DNA of 64,000 nt, taken from NCBI RefSeq assembly GCF_000833025.1, contig NZ_CP010817.1:1674001-1738000 (forward strand), read 5' to 3'. The DNA is from Myroides profundi (lineage in GTDB: Bacteria > Bacteroidota > Bacteroidia > Flavobacteriales > Flavobacteriaceae). This document shows positions 1 through 9,532 of the stretch, piece after piece. Position 1 is the stretch's first letter. Each line of letters begins with the position of its first letter. The notes beneath the pieces are model-generated. The model was not told where the DNA came from. It saw nothing but the letters and a program-made list of their open reading frames with translations, and made no database searches. The translations under genes and the position numbers were made by a program.

Positions 1-788
1 CTACTGCTGATGTAGCTATGACTTATGCTTCATATTTAAAGAATAGTATTGCTGTAGTGACTTGTAATAAGATAGCTTGTTCTTCTACAATGGAATATTA
101 TAAAGAGTTAAAAGGCCTATCTAAGAAGTACAATGCTCCTTTCTTATACGAAACAAACGTAGGTGCAGGTCTGCCTATTATTGATACAATTAAGAACCTT
201 GTTGCCTCAGGAGATCAAGTAAAAGAGATACAAGCAGTATTAAGTGGTAGTTTGAACTTTATTTTTAATCAATATAATGGAGATAAACCTTTTGCAGAGA
301 TAGTAGCTCTAGCTAAGAAAGAAGGGTATACAGAGCCTCATCCATTGATAGATCTGAGTGGTGTAGATGTGAAGAGAAAACTGATGATTCTGATGAGAGA
401 GTGCAATTATTGGGTAGAAGAAGAAGAGGTAGAGGTGGATAGTTTCTTACCAATGTCTTGTATGGAGGCAGAGGATGCAGATGCGTTTATCACAGCTTTA
501 GCTAAGGAAGAAGCTCACTTTAAGACGCTATATGAAGGAGCAAAAGCTAAAGGAGCTTGTCTAAAAGTAGTGGCAACGCTTAAAGACGGTAAGGCTAGTG
601 TAGGTCTGCAAGAGATAATGTCTAATCACCCATTCTATCACTTAGAAGGGAAAGATAATATCGTAATGTTCTATACAAATCGCTATCAAGAACAACCGTT
701 ATTAATAAAAGGAGCGGGTGCAGGAGCAGAAGTGACAGCATCAGGAATATTTGCAGATGTAATAAGAATAGGAAGTAAATTGTTATAA
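1..788 (+). CDS. thrA: Homoserine dehydrogenase domain, C-terminal part of ThrA (partial)
   Basis: The reading frame is open from the left edge, so the gene begins outside the window; the Met at 18 is internal. What is visible is the catalytic half of homoserine dehydrogenase, which reduces aspartate semialdehyde to homoserine with NAD(P)H. It shows the end of the nucleotide-binding domain (VVTCNKIA), the NVGAGLPIIDTI segment, the LSGSLNFIFNQY segment and the EPHPLIDLSGVDVKRK segment with active-site Asp and Lys. The protein stops right after the catalytic domain with no ACT domain. That fits the end of a bifunctional aspartokinase-homoserine dehydrogenase better than a stand-alone Hom; the kinase half is not visible, so this is inference. 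The stop lies 1 bp before thrB, so it is the upstream gene of a thrABC operon. Confidence 0.93.
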   Translation, partial: TADVAMTYASYLKNSIAVVTCNKIACSSTMEYYKELKGLSKKYNAPFLYETNVGAGLPIIDTIKNLVASGDQVKEIQAVLSGSLNFIFNQYNGDKPFAEIVALAKKEGYTEPHPLIDLSGVDVKRKLMILMRECNYWVEEEEVEVDSFLPMSCMEAEDADAFITALAKEEAHFKTLYEGAKAKGACLKVVATLKDGKASVGLQEIMSNHPFYHLEGKDNIVMFYTNRYQEQPLLIKGAGAGAEVTASGIFADVIRIGSKLL

Positions 789-789
789 A

Positions 790-1710
790 ATGAAAGAAAT
801 AAAGATATTTTGCCCAGCTACAATAGCAAACCTATCATGTGGTTTTGATGTTTTAGGGGTGTGTTTAGACAATGTAGGTGATGAAATGATTATCACTAGG
901 ACAGTAGAAAAAGGTGTACGTATCAAAGAAATTATTGGAGCTGATCTACCACTCGAAGTAGAGAAGAATGTGGCAGGTGTTGCCGCTTTAGCTTTAATAG
1001 AAAAACTACAACCTGATTTTGGTTTTGAGATTGTGATTCACAAGAATATCAAGGCAGGTAGTGGTATAGGGAGTAGTGCTGCAAGTTCGGCAGGTGCTGT
1101 TTATGGTGTCAATGCGTTATGTGGCTATCCATTATCTAATAAAGAATTGATTTATTATGCAATGCAAGGAGAAGCTTTAGCGAGTGGGGCACCTCATGCG
1201 GATAATGTAGCTCCAGCGTTATTAGGAGGGTTTGCATTTATTCATAGTTATGAACCGCTTAATATAGTTCATATAGATTCTCCAAAAGAGCTATACGCTA
1301 CTGTTATTCACCCTCAGATAGAATTGAAAACAAAGGATGCTCGTTCGGTTTTAAAGCAAACAGTTACTTTAAAACAAGCGATTAAACAATGTGGTAATCT
1401 AGGTGGATTGATTTGTGGGCTTTATACTTCAGATTACGATTTGATTGGTAATTCATTACACGATGAATTTGTAGAGCCTAAACGTTCACTATTGATCCCT
1501 AACTATGCAGAGTTAAAACAAGCAGCTTGTGAGCATGGAGCATTAGGAGGAGGAATATCAGGAGCAGGGCCTTCTGTGTTTGCATTGAGCAAAGGCAAGG
1601 AGAATGCAGAGCGCGTAGCAGAAGCAATGCGTCAAGTAGTAAAGGATGCAGGGTATGAGTTTGATATTCATGTATCGCCTATTAATTCACAAGGTATAAA
1701 AGTATTGTAA
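790..1710 (+). CDS. thrB: Homoserine kinase
   Basis: Phosphorylates homoserine to O-phosphohomoserine with ATP, the second-last step to threonine, in the cytosol. The 306-residue protein is a GHMP-family kinase. Near the N-terminus it has the substrate loop (ATIANLSCGFDVLGV). At about residues 90-105 it has the Gly/Ser-rich phosphate loop (GSGIGSSAASSAGAV). Near residue 255 it has the C-terminal glycine-rich motif (GGGISGAGPSVFAL). Length is normal for the family. The ATG lies 1 bp after the thrA stop, and the stop codon shares one base with the thrC start, so the three genes are probably translationally coupled. Confidence 0.96.
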   Translation: MKEIKIFCPATIANLSCGFDVLGVCLDNVGDEMIITRTVEKGVRIKEIIGADLPLEVEKNVAGVAALALIEKLQPDFGFEIVIHKNIKAGSGIGSSAASSAGAVYGVNALCGYPLSNKELIYYAMQGEALASGAPHADNVAPALLGGFAFIHSYEPLNIVHIDSPKELYATVIHPQIELKTKDARSVLKQTVTLKQAIKQCGNLGGLICGLYTSDYDLIGNSLHDEFVEPKRSLLIPNYAELKQAACEHGALGGGISGAGPSVFALSKGKENAERVAEAMRQVVKDAGYEFDIHVSPINSQGIKVL

Positions 1711-2999
1711 TGAAGTATTATAGTTTAAATAACCCTCAGCGAGTAGCCTCATTTAAAGAAGCTGCAATACAAGGTATTGCCGAGGATAAAGGATTGTATT
1801 TTCCACAAGAAATACCTCAGTTAGCTCTTTCGTTTTTTGAAGGTATTCAAGCGATGAGTAAGGAAGAGATTGCATACCAGGTTATCGCTCCTTTTGTAGG
1901 AAAAGAGATAACAGAAGAAGAGCTAAGAACGATTGTAAGAGAAACGTTAGCATTTGATTTTCCTGTAGTATCGATTGATCAAGATGTTTATACATTAGAG
2001 TTATTTCATGGACCTACTTTAGCCTTTAAAGATGTAGGAGCAGGATTTATGTCTAGATGTTTGAGAAGCTTTGTCAAAGGAGAGAAAGAGAAAATTACTA
2101 TTCTAGTAGCTACTTCAGGAGATACAGGAGGTGCTGTAGCTCACGGATTCTATGATGTAGAGGGGATTGAGGTTGTTATCTTATATCCAAAAGGGAAAGT
2201 GAGTAGCATCCAGGAGAAGCAATTAACTGCGTTAGGTAAGAATATTAGAGCAATAGAAGTAGAAGGAAGCTTTGATGATTGTCAGGCGATGGTGAAGAGA
2301 GCATTTTTAGATGAAGAGTTGAAATCTTGTCGTTTGACATCAGCGAATTCAATTAACGTAGCTCGTTGGTTACCTCAGATGTTTTATTATTTCTTGATGT
2401 ATAAAGAATTACAACATTTAAACAAACCATTGGTTGTATCTGTACCTAGTGGAAACTTTGGTAATATATGTGCAGGGATGCTAGCTCAAAAGATGGGATT
2501 GCCTATTGCTCATTTTATTGCAGCTACTAATGCAAATGATACAATACCAAGATTCTTTTCTTCTAAAGCCTATACGCCAAAACAAACAGTAGAGACAATC
2601 TCTAATGCGATGGATGTAAGTGATCCGAGCAACTTCGTGCGTATATTAGAATTGTTTGCTAAAGATGCGAAGGAGTTGAGTAAAGATCTGTCAGCCTATT
2701 CTTTTACAGATAAGGTTACATTAGCCCTAATAAAAGAACAATATGCTAAGAATGGGTATCTACTGGATCCTCATGGAGCGGTTGGTTATCTAGGAATCAA
2801 AGAATACGCTAAAGAGCATCAAAACTTTACAGGTGTATTTTTAGGAACAGCACATCCTGTTAAGTTTCCAGAGTGTATAGAGCAATTATTAGAAATAGAG
2901 ATTCCTATACCTGATAGATTGGAAGAGATTATGAAAGGAGAAAAGAAAAGTACTGTTCTCACTTCTTATGAGGAGTTGAAAGAAGAACTTTTAAAATAA
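1710..2999 (+). CDS. thrC: Threonine synthase
   Basis: PLP enzyme that converts O-phosphohomoserine to threonine. The 429-residue protein starts with the family's N-terminal domain (YYSLNNPQRVASFKEA). It carries the PLP-binding lysine at about K107 in the motif GPTLAFKDVGAGF, the ATSGDTGGAVAHGF phosphate-binding segment and the SANSINVARWLPQMFYY segment typical of bacterial threonine synthases. The start overlaps the thrB stop by one base. A strong hairpin terminator follows within a few bases, so this is the last gene of the operon. Confidence 0.96.
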   Translation: MKYYSLNNPQRVASFKEAAIQGIAEDKGLYFPQEIPQLALSFFEGIQAMSKEEIAYQVIAPFVGKEITEEELRTIVRETLAFDFPVVSIDQDVYTLELFHGPTLAFKDVGAGFMSRCLRSFVKGEKEKITILVATSGDTGGAVAHGFYDVEGIEVVILYPKGKVSSIQEKQLTALGKNIRAIEVEGSFDDCQAMVKRAFLDEELKSCRLTSANSINVARWLPQMFYYFLMYKELQHLNKPLVVSVPSGNFGNICAGMLAQKMGLPIAHFIAATNANDTIPRFFSSKAYTPKQTVETISNAMDVSDPSNFVRILELFAKDAKELSKDLSAYSFTDKVTLALIKEQYAKNGYLLDPHGAVGYLGIKEYAKEHQNFTGVFLGTAHPVKFPECIEQLLEIEIPIPDRLEEIMKGEKKSTVLTSYEELKEELLK

Positions 3000-3003
3000 T
3001 AGG

Positions 3004-3040
3004 AAGGATTGTTCTGATTGTGATTAGAACAATCCTTTTT
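3004..3040 (+). terminator. Rho-independent terminator after thrC
   Basis: A 12-bp perfect stem (AAGGATTGTTCT pairing with AGAACAATCCTT) with a 10-nt loop is followed by a T run. It lies 4 bp after the thrC stop and closes the thr operon. Confidence 0.9.
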
Positions 3041-3082
3041 CTTTATTTCTATTTATCTTTGTAATTCAAAACTCACAAAACA

Positions 3083-3811
3083 ATGATTAAAGTAGTACCC
3101 TTAAAAGAAGGTGATTTTTATGAAGATGAGGTAAAGAACTTTTTACCTATAGGAGATAAGGTATTGACCACAGAAATACAATTAGCAGTACAACCTTTTT
3201 TGATCATAACAGATAATCATAAAACATTATTGGATGTAGGTTTAGGATATCAAGAAAATGGTGTTTACAAAATAGACGAATTATTGGCCAAAGAAGGATT
3301 AACTCCTTTGGATATAGATAGAGTGTTGATGTCACACTTGCACAAAGATCATATCAACGGTTTGGTTGAAGAAACAGAAGAAGGATATATAGGACGCTAT
3401 CCTAATGCTCAAATATACATTCAACGTAGAGAAGTTGCTTTTGCAGAGTTGTCTATGGATGATATTTCATTTGATTATGATATACTAGAAGAGGCATTAG
3501 CTCTGCCTAATATCATATGGATGAATGATGATCAGGGAAGTATTGATGATCAGATTACTTATCAGGTGGTAGGAGGGCATACGCCATATATGCAGGTATT
3601 TTGGATTAAAGATGAAGAGCAAATCATATTTTATGGTGCAGATAATCTACCAAAGCATAGTTATTTAGAATTTAATATGGCTTTTAAGAGTGACTATGAT
3701 GGCAAGTTAGCGATGAAGTGGCGTACAGAATGGAAGGTACAGGCTGAGGCAGAGCATTGGACAGTGTTGTTCTATCACGATATGGAAAGAGCGTTGTATA
3801 CTTGTGAGTAA
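3083..3811 (+). CDS. MBL-fold metallo-hydrolase
   Basis: A 242-residue cytosolic metallo-beta-lactamase-fold protein. The zinc-binding signature HxHxDH is at about residues 85-90 (SHLHKDH). A later His is in VVGGHTPYMQ and an Asp in YGADNLPKHS, as expected for the remaining metal ligands. The layout resembles the glyoxalase II/AHL-lactonase-like branch, but the substrate cannot be read from sequence. It is a single gene: a terminator lies upstream, and a possible -7 box (TATCTTTG, 3054-3061) lies 21 bp before the ATG without a clear -33 box. Confidence 0.85.
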   Translation: MIKVVPLKEGDFYEDEVKNFLPIGDKVLTTEIQLAVQPFLIITDNHKTLLDVGLGYQENGVYKIDELLAKEGLTPLDIDRVLMSHLHKDHINGLVEETEEGYIGRYPNAQIYIQRREVAFAELSMDDISFDYDILEEALALPNIIWMNDDQGSIDDQITYQVVGGHTPYMQVFWIKDEEQIIFYGADNLPKHSYLEFNMAFKSDYDGKLAMKWRTEWKVQAEAEHWTVLFYHDMERALYTCE

Positions 3812-3874
3812 ACTAAAAAAAGATACGTTAATTAGTTGTATATTAGATACTATCAATCTTTAATATGAGTGTCT

Positions 3875-4384
3875 ATGAGTAAAAGAGATTTGTTTACAGC
3901 GTTAGTGAAGTTATTAGGGTTTTACTTTTTCCTTACCTATTTTTTGTCTCTATTAAGTAGTTTGTACTATTTGATTACTGTAAAGGAAAATACCTTTGGT
4001 GATTTGCTGTCAGATATAGCTCAACATATCTTTTTGTTGGTAGTATTTACTCTGTTAATGTTATATGGAGATAAGATAGTTAGTCTTTTCCGTTTGAGTA
4101 AAGGTTATGAGACTGATAATATTGCCGTAGGTAGCGTGACTGCTGTTGATATTGTTAAGGTGGGGATATTTATTATTGGAGGAATACTCATTGTGAATAA
4201 TCTTCCATATGCAATATCGTGGATTATACAGCGATTTACTGTAGCAATCAGAAATGAGAATATGCCTACCTATGAGAAATATGGGGCTTTTAGAGCTTTT
4301 GCTAATTTAGTGTTAGGATTCTTAATGATAACCAATTTTGGTAGGATAGCCAAGTGGTTTGTCAAATGGAGTAAAGAGGAATAA
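3875..4384 (+). CDS. Small integral membrane protein, function unknown
   Basis: A protein of about 169 residues with several hydrophobic spans: near residues 8-32 (VKLLGFYFFLTYFLSLL), 45-62 (IFLLVVFTLLMLY), 92-110 (VKVGIFIIGGILIV) and 140-155 (FANLVLGFLMITNFG). I do not recognise the family. A GTG at 3869 would add two residues, but the ATG at 3875 is the more natural start. It sits alone between the MBL gene and a strong terminator. Confidence 0.7.
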   Translation: MSKRDLFTALVKLLGFYFFLTYFLSLLSSLYYLITVKENTFGDLLSDIAQHIFLLVVFTLLMLYGDKIVSLFRLSKGYETDNIAVGSVTAVDIVKVGIFIIGGILIVNNLPYAISWIIQRFTVAIRNENMPTYEKYGAFRAFANLVLGFLMITNFGRIAKWFVKWSKEE

Positions 4385-4389
4385 ATTAC

Positions 4390-4429
4390 AAAAAACCTTC
4401 TGATCATAATAAGATTAGAAGGTTTTTTT
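4390..4429 (+). terminator. Rho-independent terminator
   Basis: An inverted repeat (AAAAACCTTCT pairing with AGAAGGTTTTT) with a 15-nt loop and a T run lies just after the membrane-protein stop. Confidence 0.85.
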
Positions 4430-4604
4430 ATGCAACCTAAAGTGAGTATTATAACTTTAACTATTCTATTTTTTATTTAGTATATCAAAGGATGTTTTGA
4501 ATTATATAATTTCTAATTCCATAGTTTTTATTTTTAATTATTCTTTATTGTGTGTTTTTTATATTTAGTTTAAGCTTATTTTAATTAGTTATTTAGAATT
4601 ATTC
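4430..4604. other. AT-rich intergenic stretch before the TonB operon
   Basis: Very AT-rich spacer with no plausible gene. I see no Fur-box-like palindrome that I can state with confidence. The promoter of the downstream operon begins at its right end. Confidence 0.5.
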
Positions 4605-4634
4605 TTGTTAGTGAGATAAATAAGTCTACATTTG
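4605..4634 (+). promoter_or_regulatory. Bacteroidota-type promoter of the TonB receptor operon
   Basis: A -33 box TTG (4605-4607) is separated by 19 bp from a -7 box TACATTTG (4627-4634), matching the TTG / TAnnTTTG pattern of the primary sigma factor of this phylum. It lies 29 bp before the GTG start of the receptor and supports that start. Confidence 0.7.
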
Positions 4635-4663
4635 TCATTATTTAAAATAATTATAAATAACAA

Positions 4664-7030
4664 GTGAATAGGCTTAGTAAAGTAACCTTATTGATGGCTC
4701 TTGCCAGTACCTCATTAGCTTTGGGGCAAATAAAGAAGAACATCGTTATTACCAATAACAGTAATCAGTTGGTAAAGAATGCTGTCGTAATAGTAAACGA
4801 TCAACAACTGATAACAGATGCGGAGGGTAAGGTTCAGTTTGACCTAAAACCTGCGTCGTCTTATGTAATTCAAGTATTTGCTGAACGCTATCAAAGTGTG
4901 AATCAGACATTCGATACTGTGGATTTGATACGCAATTCATTTGTTTTAGAAGAAGACCACACCATCTTATCAGGTATTATTGTTCAAACTAAAGATGAAC
5001 AACAAAATAGTAATCGCAATATTATTAAGGCAGTTACTATTGATACTAAAAGTGAGATTCTTCGCCCTACCTCTTTAAATGATTTGATGAATAAGACTAC
5101 TGGAGTACGTATTCGACAAGGAGGAGGCTTAGGTTCAGAGGCTAATATTAATCTGAATGGTTTTCAAGGTAATGCAATACGTTTTTTTAAGGATGGTATT
5201 CCTTTAAATTATTTAGGACAAGGGTATAATATTTCTAATGTGCCATTAGATGTATTGGATAAAGTGGAGGTATATAAAGGCATTATCCCTGTGCACTTAG
5301 CAAGTGATGCTTTAGGAGGAGCAGTTAATTTAGTTTCTTCTTCTATACAAAGTAATCAATTAAGAGCTTCTGTAGAATACGGATCATTTAATACAATTCG
5401 CTCTGCTGTAAGAGGGCATTATAACTTAAATGACAATCTATATGCAGGAGGAGAGGTGTTTTATAATTACTCTGATAATGATTATAAAATTAATACTCCG
5501 GATCTTGAACTAGCTCAAACACATTCTAAGGTAAAGTTGTTTCACAATCGATATAAGCACTTCTTTGCTAATGCTTATTTAGGAGCTCATAATCTTTCTT
5601 GGGCAGATAAAATTGAACTAGGTATAAGCTATTACAACATCGATAAACAACTTCAAAATAGTCCTACTTCAATGGTTGTACCTTATGGAGGAATTGAAGA
5701 TAAACAACACAGTGTTATTCCAACATTAAGGTATAAGAAAGCCGTATTCAATGATAAATTATCTATAGATCAATTTCTATCTTATAATGTAGTGAAGTCA
5801 CAAGCTATTGATACTTTAAAAGGAAGATATAATTGGTTAGGAGAGTTCACTCCACGTGGTTATAGAGGAGAGGGCGATATGCCTATGAATGCTGATATAG
5901 ATATGACTTTCTTTACTTCAAGAACATTGATAGGTTATTCGATTAATCCTTCACAACAAGTTTGGTTAAACAATACTTATAATTATACTAAGAGAGAAGG
6001 AAAGGATCCGTATGGAAGAGTTATTCAGGATTTGAATCAAACAGTGATAGAATTACCTACTCGCTATAAAAAGAATGTGTTAGCTATAGGATTGACGAGT
6101 CAGTGGTGGGATAAGAAATTGGAGACAAATGCAATTGTGAAGTTGTATAATTATTCAAGTAGAGGGCTTAACACCGCTAGTAATGTAGATCTATCAGCTA
6201 GAGATATTCATGAGGTATCAGATAATGCATTTGGTTGGGCTATAGGAGCTAAATATAGGTTAACAGAACAAACAAATCTTCGCTTTTCTGTAGAAGATGC
6301 AAGAAGATTACCAGGATATACAGAGTTATTTGGTGACTATATTTTTGTAGCATCGAACTTTAATTTAAAGCCAGAACAGAGTATCAATTTAAATTTAGGA
6401 ATAGAGAAGGAGGTGGGTAACTTCCAATATAGTTTTAATAGTTTTTACAGACACACAAAAGATATCATTGTACTTGTGTCAGGTAATCCACCTCTCTCTG
6501 TTTTTGTCAATAAAGAAAAGGCTAATGGATATGGTTTTGAAGGAGATTTAAGTCTGAAAGTAAAAAAGAACTATAAGTTTTATGGAAACTTTACTTGGCA
6601 AAGTATCCGTTATGGAGAGTTTAAACAAGCCGCAGATAAATGGTTAAAAGGTAATAGAGTACCAAATATTCCATTCTTTTTTGCCAACGTTGGAGCAGAA
6701 GCCAAGTTTACTGATGTTTTCAAGAAGCAAGATCGATTAACAGCTTATGCTAATCTTAATTTCGTTCGTGAGTTTTACATCCAACCTATTGATAAGTCAA
6801 TGGAACCAAATGGATTCTTAGGATTGTTTGGAAAGAGTAAAGGAGATGTGAAAAACATTGTTCCAGATCAGACTTCTCTTACTCTAGGTACTTTATATGA
6901 GCTAAGTGATAAAGGAGTATCTATCGGAGTTGAGGTACGCAATTTATTAAATCAAGATTTATACGATTATTTTAAAATACAAAAAGCAGGTAGAAGTATC
7001 TACTTGAAACTTAACTATAAACTTAATTAA
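4664..7030 (+). CDS. TonB-dependent outer-membrane receptor (siderophore-type)
   Basis: A 788-residue outer-membrane receptor that would import a ligand with TonB/ExbBD energy. Residues 1-21 are a signal peptide ending LALG. Residues about 24-100 form a CarboxypepD_reg-like beta-sandwich domain common in Bacteroidota receptors. A plug domain follows at about 115-230 (LNDLMNKTTGVRIRQGGG; DVLDKVEVYKGIIPVHL), then a beta-barrel to the C-terminus (last strand SIYLKLNYKLN). The start is a GTG; no in-frame ATG lies between the promoter and this codon. No SusD partner is present, so this is not a glycan SusCD pair. The company of a Fes-like esterase and a YncE-like protein points to a ferric siderophore; ligand identity is inference. 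Confidence 0.9.
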   Translation: MNRLSKVTLLMALASTSLALGQIKKNIVITNNSNQLVKNAVVIVNDQQLITDAEGKVQFDLKPASSYVIQVFAERYQSVNQTFDTVDLIRNSFVLEEDHTILSGIIVQTKDEQQNSNRNIIKAVTIDTKSEILRPTSLNDLMNKTTGVRIRQGGGLGSEANINLNGFQGNAIRFFKDGIPLNYLGQGYNISNVPLDVLDKVEVYKGIIPVHLASDALGGAVNLVSSSIQSNQLRASVEYGSFNTIRSAVRGHYNLNDNLYAGGEVFYNYSDNDYKINTPDLELAQTHSKVKLFHNRYKHFFANAYLGAHNLSWADKIELGISYYNIDKQLQNSPTSMVVPYGGIEDKQHSVIPTLRYKKAVFNDKLSIDQFLSYNVVKSQAIDTLKGRYNWLGEFTPRGYRGEGDMPMNADIDMTFFTSRTLIGYSINPSQQVWLNNTYNYTKREGKDPYGRVIQDLNQTVIELPTRYKKNVLAIGLTSQWWDKKLETNAIVKLYNYSSRGLNTASNVDLSARDIHEVSDNAFGWAIGAKYRLTEQTNLRFSVEDARRLPGYTELFGDYIFVASNFNLKPEQSINLNLGIEKEVGNFQYSFNSFYRHTKDIIVLVSGNPPLSVFVNKEKANGYGFEGDLSLKVKKNYKFYGNFTWQSIRYGEFKQAADKWLKGNRVPNIPFFFANVGAEAKFTDVFKKQDRLTAYANLNFVREFYIQPIDKSMEPNGFLGLFGKSKGDVKNIVPDQTSLTLGTLYELSDKGVSIGVEVRNLLNQDLYDYFKIQKAGRSIYLKLNYKLN

Positions 7031-7031
7031 C

Positions 7032-8321
7032 ATGAGACTTATAAAACCATTATTATCAATGTCATTTGCTTTTGCATTAACACTAGCATCATGCTCTTCT
7101 TCAGATGACAATAATCTTGTAACACCAGTAGACCCAGAAGTAAAACAGAGTCAGTATTTTTTGATGACTTTATCAGAAGGAAAAGGGCCTATTAAAAACG
7201 GTTTCTTAAAAGCCTATTCTTCTTTACCAAAAGGAGCAATAGATAATGCTACAGGTAATACAACAACTACAGGAGGAATGGGAGGTTATCGTCAATATGG
7301 TAATAGAGTGTATAGAATGTTTGATGACAATAATTCTCGTGCATTAGGTCAATTCATTTTTGATGATAAAGGCTTTTATACAACTAAAAGTATTGCTGTA
7401 GAACCAAAAATAGCAGGTTCAGGAAACTTTACATTAACGAATGATCATACAACAGGGTATTATTTTGAAGGAGCTCAACCTACACAAATACAGATTTTTG
7501 ATCCTATAGGAATGGCAAAAAAAGGAATGTTAGGTGATTATGCAGAACAGATCAATGCGTTAGAGAAAAAGTTAAATCTACAAGGTGTAAACTTTAAAGC
7601 AATAGGTCAACATTTATTAGCTATTAATGGTAATAAACTATATGCTGATATCACTTTTGGAAAGAACCAAGGGGCACAGGGAGGTATGTTTGATGGTGTA
7701 TCAACTGATGTACACCTTGCTGTTATTGATTTGACCAATGGAAAATGGATAGGAGATACTCAGGTAAAGAATACAGGTAATATTGCTTTCGTTGATGAGA
7801 ACCCGTTGTATTATTTTGACGAGAATAAAGATTTGTATTTCGTGTGTCAAGGTATTAAAACAGGAGGTTTAGGAGATCAATCTAAAATAGCACGTATTAA
7901 GAATGGGGCAAATGAAGTAGATCAATCATGGGAATTAGATTTCAATACGATGTTTAGCAGCGTAACACCAGGTAAATTCTCAACAATCTATGTAGAGAAA
8001 GGAAAAATCGTAACGTTAGTAAATGATGTACCATTAGCAAATCCACAAACAATTAATTTGACTCCTATTTGGAAGTACGTTGTTATTGATATTAAGAGTA
8101 AGGCAGTAACACCTATTCAGATAGAGGGAGTAACATTAGTCGAAACACCAGCTGCTTCATTAGGAGTATCTAAAATAGACAATAAGAAATTTATTCGCGT
8201 GGTAAATGATACAAAATTGGGGTACTATGAATTATCAGAAGATATGCTAAAAGCAACGCCTTCTATTGAGATTCAAAAAGGAGGAAAGCCTCAAGGATTG
8301 TTTAAAGTAAACAAGTTATAA
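7032..8321 (+). CDS. DUF4374-type lipoprotein, partner of TonB receptor
   Basis: A 429-residue lipoprotein. A hydrophobic signal ends in the lipobox LASC with Cys21, followed by SSSDDN. The acidic residues right after the lipidated Cys resemble the export signal that sends lipoproteins to the cell surface in this phylum. The rest reads like a repeated beta-structure (propeller-like) domain, for example YFLMTLSEGKGPIKNGFL, GGYRQYGNRVYRMF and FIRVVNDTKLGYYELSE. This matches what I know of DUF4374 proteins, which sit beside siderophore-type TonB receptors. It starts 1 bp after the receptor stop. A role as a surface ligand-binding accessory is inference. Confidence 0.75.
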   Translation: MRLIKPLLSMSFAFALTLASCSSSDDNNLVTPVDPEVKQSQYFLMTLSEGKGPIKNGFLKAYSSLPKGAIDNATGNTTTTGGMGGYRQYGNRVYRMFDDNNSRALGQFIFDDKGFYTTKSIAVEPKIAGSGNFTLTNDHTTGYYFEGAQPTQIQIFDPIGMAKKGMLGDYAEQINALEKKLNLQGVNFKAIGQHLLAINGNKLYADITFGKNQGAQGGMFDGVSTDVHLAVIDLTNGKWIGDTQVKNTGNIAFVDENPLYYFDENKDLYFVCQGIKTGGLGDQSKIARIKNGANEVDQSWELDFNTMFSSVTPGKFSTIYVEKGKIVTLVNDVPLANPQTINLTPIWKYVVIDIKSKAVTPIQIEGVTLVETPAASLGVSKIDNKKFIRVVNDTKLGYYELSEDMLKATPSIEIQKGGKPQGLFKVNKL

Positions 8322-8331
8322 AAAGTAATTA

Positions 8332-9522
8332 ATGAAAAAGTATGTGTTTATTGTTTTAATGGTAGTTATGAATTTGCAAGCACAGAACAGTTTTAAAGTT
8401 AGAGTAGAAGTCACAGTAGAAGACTTTGCTCACACAGAAGAGCCTATTTATTTAACAGGTAATTTTAATCAATGGAATCCTAAGGATGAGCGTTATCTAA
8501 TGCGTAATATCTCAGGGACATCTAATCAATATTTAGTAGAAGTTGAAGACATTCCATCAGGAGTTTTAGAATATAAATTCACACGAGGTACTTGGCAGAG
8601 TTTAGAGTCATCTAAGAGAGGTAGATTGATTAATTTACACGATGTAGAAGTTAATGAAGATATGGTATTAAAGAATACTATTTCTGCATGGAGAGATCAG
8701 TTTGAAGCGTCTACAGCACCGGATCATCTAGTGATACTGAAGAATTTCTATATCCCTGAGTTAAATAGAGTAAGAGATATTAGAATTTATTTACCTAAAG
8801 ATTATGATCATAATCAAGAATCTTATCCCGTGTGGTATATGCACGATGGGCAAGATTTGTTTGACGAGGCTACTTCAGAGGGTAGATTAGGCCCAGTAGA
8901 ATGGGAAGTTGATGAGACTATAGCCAAATATGGAGATCAATATATTATCGTAGGGATAGATCATGATTATCATAAGAATCTAAGAGAGAAAGAATATTCT
9001 TTTTTTCCTACACAGAAGAATCCTGTCGTGGAAGGACAAGCTTATATCTCTTTTATAGTTAAAACACTAAAGCCGTATATAGACTCGACTTATAGAACCC
9101 AATCAGATGTTCATCATACAGGTATCGCTGGAGGTTCTTTAGGAGGATTGATTTCTTTATATGCAGGGTTGACTTATCCAGATATATTTGGAAAGATTGG
9201 GGTGTTCTCTCCTTCTATATGGCAAGATGATCACAACCTTGATACTTATGTCAATGTCTTATCTACTAGTCAAATAGATAAAATAAGACAACAAACCTAT
9301 TTTATTTATGGAGGAGGACGTGAGAATCGCAAGAAAGGAGATGGGAATGTAGTTAGAATGGATGAAGATATTCTTCGTTTTTTAGAAACAAATAACAAGG
9401 TATTAAACCTGAATTATGAGTTGAATATTAATCCAAAAGGAAAGCATGGTGCTTGGTATTGGCAACAAGCTTTTAATTGGATGATAGAAAACTTATCTAA
9501 AGTAGAAAGTATTAATTTTTAA
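8332..9522 (+). CDS. Periplasmic Fes/esterase D-like alpha/beta hydrolase
   Basis: A 396-residue exported esterase. Residues 1-18 are a signal peptide (ending LQAQ). Residues about 25-115 form a glycogen-binding/E-set-like domain (YLTGNFNQWNPKDE), and the rest is an esterase D-like alpha/beta hydrolase domain. The nucleophile is about S269 in GGSLGG, and a likely catalytic His is about H372 in GKHGAWYW. Two-domain esterases of this design include enterobactin esterase Fes and IroE/IroD, but xylan and other carbohydrate esterases share it. Its place 10 bp behind a receptor-lipoprotein pair favours a siderophore-hydrolysing role; the substrate is inferred. Confidence 0.8.
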   Translation: MKKYVFIVLMVVMNLQAQNSFKVRVEVTVEDFAHTEEPIYLTGNFNQWNPKDERYLMRNISGTSNQYLVEVEDIPSGVLEYKFTRGTWQSLESSKRGRLINLHDVEVNEDMVLKNTISAWRDQFEASTAPDHLVILKNFYIPELNRVRDIRIYLPKDYDHNQESYPVWYMHDGQDLFDEATSEGRLGPVEWEVDETIAKYGDQYIIVGIDHDYHKNLREKEYSFFPTQKNPVVEGQAYISFIVKTLKPYIDSTYRTQSDVHHTGIAGGSLGGLISLYAGLTYPDIFGKIGVFSPSIWQDDHNLDTYVNVLSTSQIDKIRQQTYFIYGGGRENRKKGDGNVVRMDEDILRFLETNNKVLNLNYELNINPKGKHGAWYWQQAFNWMIENLSKVESINF

Positions 9523-9532
9523 TAATAACAAT